In this document: positions 14,455 to 22,605 of the stretch, piece after piece
How the letters are laid out: each line of letters opens with the position of its first letter
Position numbering within the stretch: the first letter of the stretch is position 1
Source: a virus
Length of the DNA: 28,523 bases
Virus record (IMG/VR): IMGVR_UViG_3300042526_001029
Location: 1 to 28,523 of that record
Strand: one strand, 5' to 3'
Translations under genes and position numbers: made by a program
The notes under the pieces: model-generated
What the model was told of the DNA's origin: nothing
What the model saw: the letters and a program-made list of their open reading frames with translations, nothing else
Databases searched by the model: none

Positions 14455-15054
14455 ATGGATGAATTCGCAGTATATAAAATGTATATAGCATTGAAGTTGC
14501 ACTTCACTACAGATAATTATGACATAACTAAGAGAAATGGAAAAGTTAAAGCTAGCAGACAGGCGTTCGCAAAAAGAAAAGATCTTTTCTCTATTAGAAA
14601 AATTTCCAAAACTTATACAGATGAAGAAGTTGCAAATTTCTTAGTTTCAAATTTTGTATCAGGTGATCGTTGGGGCGGTATGTTTGATTCTGAAGCAGGA
14701 AAAACATACGTAGAATGGAAAGGTAAGATGGAGAGCCTAACCTATAATTTTACCAAAGAACTTGATGCAATTATACATGAATTAGAAGTAGGTGGGAATA
14801 AAATTGAAGATGCTTTTATGATTACAAAAGCACAACATCCATATATATTGAAAGCATATCTGAGAAAATCCATATCTATTGAAACTTTAGTTATTTTAGA
14901 TAAAGTGTTTCCATATATCGAAACCTTCGACGATAAGCTTTCTGCGGACATTCTTTGGCCAGATGTATCAAGATTAGTCAAAAAATATAAACCATTTTTA
15001 CGAATAGATAAAGACCGATATCATGCAATATTCAGAGAACGAGTTGGAACTTAA
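14455..15054 (+). CDS. 59: helicase loader gp59
   Basis: 199 aa from ATG 14455, compared with 217 aa for T4 gp59. FAVYKMYIALKLHFTTDNYDITKRNGKV is the family N-terminus, followed by FLVSNFVSGDRWGGMF. The C-terminal half is alpha-helical with LRKSISIETLVILDKVFPYI. gp59 loads the gp41 helicase onto gp32-coated DNA at forks, and its gene lies just upstream of gp32 here as in T4. The frame is also open from a TTG at 14449, but the ATG is preferred. Confidence 0.85.
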   Translation: MDEFAVYKMYIALKLHFTTDNYDITKRNGKVKASRQAFAKRKDLFSIRKISKTYTDEEVANFLVSNFVSGDRWGGMFDSEAGKTYVEWKGKMESLTYNFTKELDAIIHELEVGGNKIEDAFMITKAQHPYILKAYLRKSISIETLVILDKVFPYIETFDDKLSADILWPDVSRLVKKYKPFLRIDKDRYHAIFRERVGT

Positions 15055-15265
15055 TCTTAGATCCAAAAAAATACAAGATTTGGAAATAGAACTTAATTTA
15101 ACAAAAGAACTACTTACTACTTGTATCGAATCATTAAAAGATACTCAAAGGTATCTAATGAAAATGGCATACAATCAATCTGAAATTACAAAGAGGGTTG
15201 CATCTTGGCCTTATATTGTAGTATCCTCAACAGGTAATGATGGGGACGAGGATTCTAATTACTAA
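15023..15265 (+). CDS. hypothetical coiled-coil protein between gp59 and gp32
   Basis: 80 aa. The ATG at 15023 lies 32 bases inside gp59 in another frame. The first 50 residues have heptad-like leucines and charged residues (KKIQDLEIELNLTKELLTT) suggesting a coiled coil; the end is acidic. No function recognised. Since the neighbours are replication proteins, a role at the fork is possible but not shown. No strong ribosome binding site is seen, so translation is probably coupled. Confidence 0.6.
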   Translation: MQYSENELELNLRSKKIQDLEIELNLTKELLTTCIESLKDTQRYLMKMAYNQSEITKRVASWPYIVVSSTGNDGDEDSNY

Positions 15266-15286
15266 TACTAGGAGAGTATTTTTAAG

Positions 15287-15481
15287 ATGGCAAGTAAAAA
15301 ACGAAACAATGATTTCGACCGAGAGAAAAAAATTAAAAAAATTAAGGACAAAAATGTCCTTGACAAGCACCGAAAACTTATATATAATATAGCATCGGCT
15401 AAAGTAATGCAAAATGATTACGAGGACGATGACGAATTAGATTATGCTTATGTGATAGATGCAAAAACTAAACGTCGCTAA
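15287..15481 (+). CDS. small highly charged protein, 64 aa
   Basis: The ATG follows AGGAG at 15270-15274. The N-terminal half is very basic (KKRNNDFDREKKIKKIKDK) and the C-terminal half is acidic in the middle (DYEDDDELDY), a bipolar layout that could contact DNA or a partner. No family recognised. It sits immediately before gp32. Confidence 0.65.
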   Translation: MASKKRNNDFDREKKIKKIKDKNVLDKHRKLIYNIASAKVMQNDYEDDDELDYAYVIDAKTKRR

Positions 15482-15517
15482 TACAAAACATACACCGTTA
15501 ATACGAAAGGAAGTACA

Positions 15518-16450
15518 ATGGCATTTAAATCTTTATCCGACTTACGCAAAAGTCGAGGTGGCTTCGATACCCTAATGAAGGAAGTCGAAAAAATCGCAAA
15601 TCCTCAAACCGAATCACGTGGTGCAGACGAACGCTTCTGGCAACCAGAGGTAGACAAAGCTGGCAATGGCTACGCTGTTATTCGGTTCCTATCCCCGCCA
15701 AAAGGTGAAGAACTACCCTGGGTTCGTATTTGGAATCATGGATTCCAAGGACCGACCGGCAAATGGTATATTGAAAATTCTTTGACCACTTTGGGTAAGG
15801 CTGATCCAATTTCAGAACATAACACTGAACTTTGGAATTCGGGGACAGAAGCAAATAAGGAAATTGCTCGTAAGCAAAAACGCAAACTATCTTATATTAC
15901 AAATGTTCTTGTAGTTAAAGATCCAGCACATCCTGAGAATGAAGGTAAGGTATTTCTTTACAAATTTGGTAAGAAGATCTTTGATAAAATTAAAGACATC
16001 GCCGAACCACAATTTGAAGATGAGAAACCTATTAATCCTTTTGATTTCTGGGAAGGCGCGAACTTTAAACTTAAGATTCGTAATGTGGAAGGTTATCGAA
16101 ATTATGATAAATCGGAATTCGATGGCCCAAGTGCAATTTCAGAAGATGATAGTAAAATTGAAGCTATCTGGGATGGGCAACATTCGTTGTTGCAATTCTT
16201 AGATGAAAAGCATTTTAAATCATATGACGATCTAAAGAAAAAATTCAATATGGTGATGGGGTTGACCGGAGGACTATCTGCTGCAAAAAATGCGGAAGAC
16301 ACATTCCTCGATAACTATCCTGTATCTGAATCTACAGCTTCTCCTCCACCCACAATGGAAAGAAAAGTAGAAAAAGCTCCAGCAAAGGAAGTAGACTTTG
16401 ATAATGACGATGAATCATTATCATATTTTGCAAAATTAGCTGAAGATTAA
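15518..16450 (+). CDS. 32: single-stranded DNA-binding protein gp32
   Basis: 310 aa. The N-terminal LAST-like basic motif LRKSRGG (9-15) precedes the OB fold: NGYAVIRFLSPP, NHGFQGPTGKWYIEN and NVLVVKDPAHPENEGKVF. The C-terminus is acidic (DFDNDDES, then LAED), the tail that recruits replication partners. Compared with T4 gp32 (301 aa), the zinc-site cysteines are missing: ENC is ENS (S88) and the following Cys pair lies in DPISEHN. I believe other marine T4-like gp32 share this loss. Ribosome binding site AAAGGAAG precedes the ATG. A terminator follows the stop. Confidence 0.95.
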   Translation: MAFKSLSDLRKSRGGFDTLMKEVEKIANPQTESRGADERFWQPEVDKAGNGYAVIRFLSPPKGEELPWVRIWNHGFQGPTGKWYIENSLTTLGKADPISEHNTELWNSGTEANKEIARKQKRKLSYITNVLVVKDPAHPENEGKVFLYKFGKKIFDKIKDIAEPQFEDEKPINPFDFWEGANFKLKIRNVEGYRNYDKSEFDGPSAISEDDSKIEAIWDGQHSLLQFLDEKHFKSYDDLKKKFNMVMGLTGGLSAAKNAEDTFLDNYPVSESTASPPPTMERKVEKAPAKEVDFDNDDESLSYFAKLAED

Positions 16451-16477
16451 AAAAGCCCCGAAAGGGGCTTTTATTTT
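16451..16477. terminator. bidirectional rho-independent terminator
   Basis: A perfect nine-base stem AAAAGCCCC/GGGGCTTTT closes a GAAA tetraloop (16460-16463). Plus-strand transcripts end in TTTTATTTT and minus-strand transcripts in a run of Ts. It serves gp32 and the converging tail operon. Confidence 0.9.
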
Positions 16478-16479
16478 GG

Positions 16480-18078
16480 CTATCGTTTACCTAATCCATC
16501 AGTCCATATTCCCCAGGAGTCTCTAACATTTCTTTTAGCACTGCCTGGTATAACAGCAGATGTTGATCCTTGATTATTCCCCGTACCCATAACAGTATTA
16601 TTAGTTACAATATTTGTTGCTGCCGCAGCCTTGTCACTTACATAATCAGTTAGCTTACCCGCTTCTTCCGTTATATCTTTAAGTGTTTGTACTACCGCCG
16701 TACCTAAGTATGGTGCTAAATTTATAGTATCCGTGGGTTGTTCGCCAAAACTAATAGTTAATAAATTATTCAACATGTCCTCAATTTTCGAAGGATTTAA
16801 CGTGTCTTTTGCTATACCAATTATATTATCACCGATTGTATCCAATCCTTCGAGTGCTTTCTTTAATCCTTCGTTGAAATCTTTAAAATAATCTGTAGTA
16901 GTATCTAAAGTATCATCTAACGTATCCATTACATCTTTATCTGTAGGATCAGGTCCTTCTTGTGCCCCGCCAACTCTCCAACCTTTATTTGGTACGTATA
17001 TTGGTCCCCTAGTTCGATTAACAATTTCTTGCTCAAATTCTGGAAGCGGGTTGCCGGTTAAAGGATCATATTTTCCGCCAAACTGTTTATCCCACACTGC
17101 AGCTGCAGCAGGATCTGCTGGTCTAGGAGATGCTTGGACCATTCCTTTAAAGGTTCTCGAGTTCCGCTTCTGCATTATTTGAGCTTTTTCGCTACCTTCT
17201 TTATTCTTTTTATCGAATACGTCAGATGCCAATTCGCCATCAATAAATACCCTCTTTAATTTATTTACAAAGGATTCATCTCCTACAGATTGTTTTATAG
17301 GTTCACCGTCTGCATCAAGCTCAGCTCCTTCCGATTTTCCTTGTAGTTCTTTATATGCCTTTACGCCTATTAACGCAGCAATTATTGCAGCAATACCTAC
17401 GGGTGTTAACGCAAAACGCAGAGCACCTATAAATAAACCAGGTAAACTTTTTCCAAATTTAGTAATTAACATCGCGGCGCCTGTCAACGCTGCTCCGAAT
17501 CCTACAATTAGTGTTTTTAATACCCCTCCAATCCCTTTAGCTGCTCCTGAAAGAACACCACCTGTGCCGTCTGGGGAGTCGGATGGTCTTTCTGTTTCAC
17601 CCATTGCTTTTGCAATTGCTGATGCTAATAAAGATCTTTCCCGAGATTTTGCACCTTCTTCAGATTGATTTTTAATGAAGGCAATATCCTGAGCCTGACG
17701 CTGCGTAATTTCTTTTAATACTACTACTTCATTAATTAGTTGTTGCTGGTATTTGGATGGGCCTGTAATTTGGTTAACTATTTTTTTAAAGAACCCTGTG
17801 TTGGTTTCATCTTTGGGTCCAAGTGGAGAACCTTTTAAACCTGCACCCTTTGCACCAAACATTTTAGCTAATGATGACATTCCCCCATTTCCACCTAGGA
17901 TTTGTCTTTGATTAGTTGATGATCGTTTCAACTCATCCAATTCTTTCCGTTGTTTTAATATTGATTCGGACAATCCTTTTAATACCGAACCTTGTTTATT
18001 CAACAAAGAAGTTTGAGATTTAGCAGCAGATAATAATTCTTTATCTACAGAAGTTAATTGATTGGTTGGCAAAGCCAT
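16480..18078 (-). CDS. tape-measure / baseplate-hub protein candidate (gp29-like)
   Basis: 532 aa, close to T4 gp29 (590 aa). Residues 10-55 and 105-150 are heptad-rich coiled coil. A hydrophobic Gly/Ala helix region spans about 172-240 (GGVLKTLIVGFGAALTGAAM and on to IAAIIAALIGVKAY). The rest is polar, with Asp/Thr-rich linkers and an Asn/Thr-rich end. This layout is typical of tape-measure proteins, which set tail length and pass through the tube. It lies two bases after the gp26/gp51 frames and after a tube-like gene, the standard tail order. No sequence motif proves the assignment. Confidence 0.6.
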   Translation of the reverse strand: MALPTNQLTSVDKELLSAAKSQTSLLNKQGSVLKGLSESILKQRKELDELKRSSTNQRQILGGNGGMSSLAKMFGAKGAGLKGSPLGPKDETNTGFFKKIVNQITGPSKYQQQLINEVVVLKEITQRQAQDIAFIKNQSEEGAKSRERSLLASAIAKAMGETERPSDSPDGTGGVLSGAAKGIGGVLKTLIVGFGAALTGAAMLITKFGKSLPGLFIGALRFALTPVGIAAIIAALIGVKAYKELQGKSEGAELDADGEPIKQSVGDESFVNKLKRVFIDGELASDVFDKKNKEGSEKAQIMQKRNSRTFKGMVQASPRPADPAAAAVWDKQFGGKYDPLTGNPLPEFEQEIVNRTRGPIYVPNKGWRVGGAQEGPDPTDKDVMDTLDDTLDTTTDYFKDFNEGLKKALEGLDTIGDNIIGIAKDTLNPSKIEDMLNNLLTISFGEQPTDTINLAPYLGTAVVQTLKDITEEAGKLTDYVSDKAAAATNIVTNNTVMGTGNNQGSTSAVIPGSAKRNVRDSWGIWTDGLGKR

Positions 18079-18079
18079 T

Positions 18080-18274
18080 TTATGAATCCTTTATTGCTTT
18101 TTGTTTTAGTTTATCATTCTGTTCATCAATGTATCGAATTAATAATGTAGTATAAATTTCTCTTTCCCATGGTATCATATCTTCTATTTCAGACAGCGAA
18201 TATTTGTGATGCTGCATAAGTGAAAAATTCAGCTGATAATAATTTAAAAGACCTTCATGGGAAAGAGTTAGGCG
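18080..18274 (-). CDS. 51: gp51-like -1 frame, probably expressed by frameshift from gp26
   Basis: 64 codons, read right after a U UUU UUC site (18280-18274) near the end of gp26. It begins RLTLSHEGLLNYYQLNFSLM and continues QHHKYSLSEIEDMIPWERE. The only ATG is at codon 20 (18217), has no ribosome binding site, and would remove the first half of the LNYYQLNF region. The -1 frame is closed by TGA just upstream of the slip site, so a free start is unlikely. The -1 product would be gp26 residues 1-229 plus 64 residues, 293 aa. The compact helical tail with a Trp-Glu motif resembles T domains of tail-assembly chaperones. The gp51 name rests on position only. Confidence 0.62.
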   Translation of the reverse strand, partial: RLTLSHEGLLNYYQLNFSLMQHHKYSLSEIEDMIPWEREIYTTLLIRYIDEQNDKLKQKAIKDS

Positions 18275-18960
18275 AAAAAATTTTGCAAACCCTCCAAATC
18301 CGTTTCATTTTTAGCTCCGCATTCTGGGCAATCATGTTCAATATGCTGTACTACTTTTGGCATAGTTAAAAAGAATTGTTCCAAAATATCAAATTGAGCT
18401 TTAGAAAAGGAATTTACAAATTCTACCATTTCTTCTTTAGTATAATTATCATAATTTTCTTCTTCAGTAAATACAGATTTTATACACATACATAGTAATT
18501 CTACAACATTATCCGATTTAAAATCTTTATAGATATTCATCAATTCATCAAATCTAGGATATCGCATTTCTAAACCAATTTTATCAGTAATAAAAAGTTT
18601 AGTTGAATGGTCCGGATTCTTTTTAACTTCGGCTTTGGTTAAATCTAATTCAAATTGTATTTTTGCGTTACAATTAGTACATTCTAAAGTTAAATTTGTT
18701 TTTTCTCCAATTGACTTTGCTCGTAGGTTTAAAAATATATATTCTATATCAAAACTAGGAATCTCTTTAATCTTTAATTTATTGTATGTGCAAACATCAA
18801 CGAGATCTGTTATTACTCTTTGAATTTCTTCAGTATCAGAATCTAACGAAGTCAATAAAATTTTATATTCCTTTACTAAAAAAGGACGATATCTAATTTT
18901 TTCACCTGTTGACGGTAATATCAATTCATAGCTAGGTGTTTCTAATTTAGGCAATGCCAT
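18268..18960 (-). CDS. 26: baseplate hub protein gp26 (T4_baseplate family)
   Basis: 230 aa compared with 208 aa for T4 gp26. LETPSYELILPSTGEKIRYRPFLVKEYKIL is the family N-terminus. Two CxxC pairs (C94/C97 and C211/C214) can form a zinc ribbon bringing both halves together. It ends DLEGLQNFFA, with the slippery heptamer at its last Phe codons. It may act as the shorter tail-assembly chaperone (G-like) if frameshifting is real. It is preceded by a divergent spacer of 37 bases after the tube-like gene. Confidence 0.82.
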   Translation of the reverse strand: MALPKLETPSYELILPSTGEKIRYRPFLVKEYKILLTSLDSDTEEIQRVITDLVDVCTYNKLKIKEIPSFDIEYIFLNLRAKSIGEKTNLTLECTNCNAKIQFELDLTKAEVKKNPDHSTKLFITDKIGLEMRYPRFDELMNIYKDFKSDNVVELLCMCIKSVFTEEENYDNYTKEEMVEFVNSFSKAQFDILEQFFLTMPKVVQHIEHDCPECGAKNETDLEGLQNFFA

Positions 18961-18997
18961 ATGTTATCCTCAAAAATGTTATTATAAAGTCAGTTAA

Positions 18998-19777
18998 TTA
19001 TTCGATTGGTGCAGATTGAAATATTTTGTATTCTTGTTCAGATACTTGTTGACCCTTTACCCAATATGTATCTGGACCAACGGTGCCTTCAACGTAATCT
19101 CGCCCCGAAGAAAATCGCGATCTAACTTCGTAATCCGGCGAAGGTACTGAAAATAATTGGGTTTCTGGGTTCACTGGTTTTGATGCTGCCACAATTGGAT
19201 TTTCTATTGAATTCGGAGGAAGATTAATTTTATTAATAGCCCGATGCTGAGGCCACCATCTTCTATATGCAAAACTAACATTTAATCTATGTGAAGAGTT
19301 TTGTGTAGTATTATTTAAGTCTAACATAGACACACTTCTGGGAAATGCGTCTTCTAATATCACAGCATATGTTTCATTATTGTAGTCATCTAATTGAGAA
19401 ATACGAATAGATGTTGCATATGTACTTTGATAATGGACGTAGTACTCATTAGGATTAATAATTATATTCATCCATGCATCAAAGAATCCTTTGATGTCCA
19501 TTTCTCTATCTACAACGAAAGTCATGTTAATATTGTCCCCACCATAATCAACATTCATTGGTCTTTGATATGCTGGTCCTTGTATTCGTTGTTGTTTCAC
19601 ATTTATATTACGTACAGGTAAACTTGTACTTTCGCAAAATAAAGTTACCAACTGAGGATAATCTAAGACTGCAGTTAACGCTACAGGTAATGGGATCAAA
19701 ACCTCAAACCTATTAGGTTTAGCTACGCCCCTTGTTCTAATTTGCGTTTGAAAATTTGATATATTAAAATATGACAT
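18998..19777 (-). CDS. tail-tube-fold protein (gp54/gp19 family)
   Basis: 259 aa. RGVAKPNRFEVLIPLP, LFCESTSLPVRNINVKQQ and YGGDNINMTFVVDREMDIKGFF are the tube fold of T4 gp19 and gp54. SHRLNVSFAYRRWW closes the domain at about residue 170. A tail of some 85 residues, Pro/Ser-rich with RFSSGRDYVEGTVGPDTYW, is extra compared with gp19 (163 aa) and makes the baseplate-tube initiator gp54 more likely than the main tube subunit. It follows the 190-aa gene after three bases. Confidence 0.72.
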   Translation of the reverse strand: MSYFNISNFQTQIRTRGVAKPNRFEVLIPLPVALTAVLDYPQLVTLFCESTSLPVRNINVKQQRIQGPAYQRPMNVDYGGDNINMTFVVDREMDIKGFFDAWMNIIINPNEYYVHYQSTYATSIRISQLDDYNNETYAVILEDAFPRSVSMLDLNNTTQNSSHRLNVSFAYRRWWPQHRAINKINLPPNSIENPIVAASKPVNPETQLFSVPSPDYEVRSRFSSGRDYVEGTVGPDTYWVKGQQVSEQEYKIFQSAPIE

Positions 19778-19780
19778 TTT

Positions 19781-20353
19781 TTATAATCCGTGTTTTTTTG
19801 AGACGTCTTTCCACGCAGTCTGTTTTCTACCATTTTTAAATTTTTCAACCGGTAGCATAGCTGCTGTTTTCCAATCATTAAATCCAATTCTCAAAAAACT
19901 ACTTCTAATATGTGAACTTAGATAATGTTTTACACAAGAAGTTGCCCCTAGATATCTAGAAGAACTATTTAATATTTGCCATGATAATCGTATTCTCGTA
20001 TCATCAGTTATTGTAGTATTGATTGCTAATTTACTCAATTCGCCTAAAAGGTTAAATCTTGCAATATGTGGCAAGTAATGTATATTAATACCCAAAAATC
20101 CATCCGGCAAAAGTCTAAAAGGCAATACCAATGGTGCTGCATCATAATAAGGAAGTTTTTCTTTATATTTAGGATCGTATATAAAAAGATACATTTGTCC
20201 TGGTTGTACCCGATTTACCGGTTTTATACTTGTCGGCAATTTAGTACTCATCCCATTGCGAGTAAATTTATTAACCTCATTTTTATACCATTGCTGTGCT
20301 TTTACATCATCCCCTTCGCGGATGGTTACCGTTTTAAATGCGTTTTCAGCCAT
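19781..20353 (-). CDS. conserved T4-like virion or assembly protein, 190 aa
   Basis: The core GQMYLFIYDPKYKEKLPYYD followed by PLVLPF and GFLGINIHYLP is a pattern I associate with aquatic T4-like phages, where it is annotated as structural. In T4 the genes 3, 2 and 4 are neighbours, so gp2 or gp3 could be considered, but I cannot assign it. It overlaps gp4 by eight bases and precedes the tube-like gene by three, so it belongs to the tail/head-completion operon. Confidence 0.6.
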   Translation of the reverse strand: MAENAFKTVTIREGDDVKAQQWYKNEVNKFTRNGMSTKLPTSIKPVNRVQPGQMYLFIYDPKYKEKLPYYDAAPLVLPFRLLPDGFLGINIHYLPHIARFNLLGELSKLAINTTITDDTRIRLSWQILNSSSRYLGATSCVKHYLSSHIRSSFLRIGFNDWKTAAMLPVEKFKNGRKQTAWKDVSKKHGL

Positions 20354-20801
20354 TGATTATTCCTAAATCTTTTTCGGTTAATATCATAAATTTCATGTTT
20401 CTATCTTGACAAAATTCAAATGCGGCTTTCCACTTTGCCTCATTTACCCCATATTGAAATACTTCATCTATAAATCGTTTCGTTTTCTTTTGAGGTATTG
20501 CTGGCGGTTTAGTAAATCTCTCAGGTTTTATTTCTATTAGATATTTTTGCGTAACATCATTTTTGTTTCTAACTTTTATGTAAAAATCTACGAAATATCT
20601 ATGTACCTTTTTATCGATAGGAGACACATAAGGAACAATTACTGTCTCAGATCCCCATTCTTCGACACTAGGAGTCATATCACACCACTTCATAAATCGA
20701 AGTTCCCATAAAGACCTATACACGATATTCGTGAAATCGCCCTTATATTTTTGGGGATTTTTCGGTTTAAACTTTCCTTTATAGGTTTTGGTGTATATCA
20801 T
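20346..20801 (-). CDS. 4: head completion protein gp4
   Basis: 151 aa, almost identical in length to T4 gp4 (150 aa). YKGDFTNIVYRSLWELRFMKWCD, VDFYIKV and YLIEIKPER form an endonuclease-like core with E, D and E-x-K in a PD-(D/E)XK order, as noted for gp4. It is required to finish filled heads before tail attachment. It is the first gene of the minus-strand operon, about 27 bases after a TATAAATA element on its strand. Confidence 0.82.
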   Translation of the reverse strand: MIYTKTYKGKFKPKNPQKYKGDFTNIVYRSLWELRFMKWCDMTPSVEEWGSETVIVPYVSPIDKKVHRYFVDFYIKVRNKNDVTQKYLIEIKPERFTKPPAIPQKKTKRFIDEVFQYGVNEAKWKAAFEFCQDRNMKFMILTEKDLGIING

Positions 20802-20805
20802 TTGC

Positions 20806-20813
20806 TATAAATA
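20806..20813 (+). promoter_or_regulatory. T4-type late promoter element for the gp48 operon
   Basis: A perfect TATAAATA lies 30 bases before the gp48 ATG, in the 43-bp divergent region. No sigma70 -35 is evident, as expected for gp55/gp33-dependent promoters. Confidence 0.75.
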
Positions 20814-20827
20814 TATAATTGTAACAA

Positions 20828-20835
20828 TATTTATA
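20828..20835 (-). promoter_or_regulatory. T4-type late promoter element for the gp4 operon
   Basis: TATTTATA on the plus strand is TATAAATA on the minus strand. It lies 27 bases before the gp4 ATG and is 14 bases from the opposing element. Confidence 0.75.
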
Positions 20836-20843
20836 AAAGAAAT

Positions 20844-22010
20844 ATGGCGCAAACTCTATCATCTGGCAATGATGCCGTATCTGCAGATAACTCTTCAGAT
20901 AAAGAATATCTTAATCAAAACTTAGGAAAACAATATGAAATAGGAACATTAGAATATCCTATTGGTCTTAGAAATATGCCAGATTTGCAGCATTACGTAG
21001 CATTTTTTATAAATGTTAGAGATAAGAGTACCCAAGGGGTACAGAATCGAGATAAAGAGTATTTTATATCGGTAGATTCTGAAGAAGGTAAGCGGTTGGC
21101 AGTTCTTCAAGCAGAGGAAAATCGCTTATCCCAAAAAGGCGCAGAAGCTGCAGTTTCAACCGTTGCGAAAAACATAGGCGCTATTACTGGCGCAGGTGTG
21201 TTATTATCCTCCGTGGGTAGATCTTCCGGAATATTAGATGCAATACGTAAAGTCCCAAAAGGCGCCGCAAAAGGATTAATTGCGGGCACTGGTGCACAGA
21301 TTATATCAAACGAAATTCAAAAAGAAAATTTCTATGCGTTTAGATCAGGTTCAACATCTAGATTAAAGGAAGTTATTACATTGCACGTTGAAGAGCGACC
21401 AAGCGTAAAATATGGTGTCAATTATTCCACATCTGATATGGCAGGATTTTTAGGTTTAGGCGGAATCTTTATACAAGGGTCTGTTGCAAAATCTACAGCT
21501 GGCGGATTACAGGCAATGGCGCCAGAAGCAAAAGCGAGAGTGTTAGCAGAAATCGCAAGAATCCCGTCTTTAGGCGGACAAGGATTTATTCCAAATTTGT
21601 TAGAATTATCGTCAAAAACAAAAACAAATCCTTTTAGAGAAACTTTATTTGAATCTGTAGATTATAGAACATTTAACTTTAGATATAGATTTTTTCCAAA
21701 AAGTTGGAATGAGAGCCAACGAGTGAAGCGAATAATAGATATGTTTAAATCTCATATGTATCCAGAATTAACTCCCGACAAAATGTTCTATGTATATCCT
21801 TCGGAATTTGATATACAATATTATTTCAAAAATAAAGAAAATAATTATTTGCATAAATTTACAAAATGCGCATTAACTGATTTGGCCATAGACTATGGCG
21901 GAGAACAATTTGTAACGTTCCAAGATGGTGCTCCTGCAGAAATATCTGTAAGTTTAACCTTTACAGAATTAGAACAACTATCGGCTCAAAGGGTAAGAAA
22001 TGGCTATTGA
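20844..22010 (+). CDS. 48: baseplate tail-tube cap gp48
   Basis: 388 aa; T4 gp48 has 364. LEYPIGLRNMPDLQHYVAFF is the family N-terminus. An Ala/Gly-rich middle (SSVGRSSGILDAIRKVPKGA) precedes the conserved C-terminal half with KTNPFRETLFESVDYRTFNF, followed by FFPKSWNESQRVKRIIDMFK. It caps the baseplate at the first tube ring. Stop overlaps the gp53 start. It is the first gene of the plus-strand baseplate operon. Confidence 0.85.
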   Translation: MAQTLSSGNDAVSADNSSDKEYLNQNLGKQYEIGTLEYPIGLRNMPDLQHYVAFFINVRDKSTQGVQNRDKEYFISVDSEEGKRLAVLQAEENRLSQKGAEAAVSTVAKNIGAITGAGVLLSSVGRSSGILDAIRKVPKGAAKGLIAGTGAQIISNEIQKENFYAFRSGSTSRLKEVITLHVEERPSVKYGVNYSTSDMAGFLGLGGIFIQGSVAKSTAGGLQAMAPEAKARVLAEIARIPSLGGQGFIPNLLELSSKTKTNPFRETLFESVDYRTFNFRYRFFPKSWNESQRVKRIIDMFKSHMYPELTPDKMFYVYPSEFDIQYYFKNKENNYLHKFTKCALTDLAIDYGGEQFVTFQDGAPAEISVSLTFTELEQLSAQRVRNGY

Positions 22011-22605
22011 TTTCTTTTCAGAATTTCCTAAAATTGGATATTCCTTAGATGACAACGCAACTCAACAAGTTGTGGTTGATATACTTAAAAGAGTAATCAT
22101 ACAAAAAGAATATCAAGAAAATGCCGCATATTATGAAGAATATGATATTAAACACGGAGAAACACCGGAAGAAGTATCTTTTAGATTTTATGGAACCACT
22201 ACGTTACATTGGTTAATATTAATGGTCAATAATATTATTGATCCCAGATTCGAATGGCCGATGTCTGAAGAAAATTTAATTAAACAAGTTGAGAGTAAGT
22301 ATGGAGGGGAAAATAATATTTTTACTCTCAATAGAGCAAAAAACGCAAAAGGATATCAAGTAGAAACATTCTTTATATTATCAGAAGAATCTACTCATAA
22401 AGACCAAGTTAGAATATTGTATGAGGGCATATCTGACAATATTAATACTCCCGTGATATATCAAGATTCATTAACCATTGCAGAGTATGAAAGTAATTAT
22501 GAAGTTGAATCTCAGAAGAATGAAAAAATAAGATCTATAAAAATTATAAAACCTGAGATAGTTCAGGATATTGCTATTAACTATAAACAACTTATCTCCA
22601 AATAA
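22000..22605 (+). CDS. 53: baseplate wedge gp53
   Basis: 201 aa (T4 gp53 has 196). FFSEFPKIGYSLDD, then HGETPEEVSFRFYGTTTLHW and DPRFEWPMSEENL are conserved in the Phage_gp53 family. It joins wedges around the hub. It overlaps gp48 by 11 bases and shares TAATG with the next gene, showing tight coupling. Confidence 0.85.
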   Translation: MAIDFFSEFPKIGYSLDDNATQQVVVDILKRVIIQKEYQENAAYYEEYDIKHGETPEEVSFRFYGTTTLHWLILMVNNIIDPRFEWPMSEENLIKQVESKYGGENNIFTLNRAKNAKGYQVETFFILSEESTHKDQVRILYEGISDNINTPVIYQDSLTIAEYESNYEVESQKNEKIRSIKIIKPEIVQDIAINYKQLISK

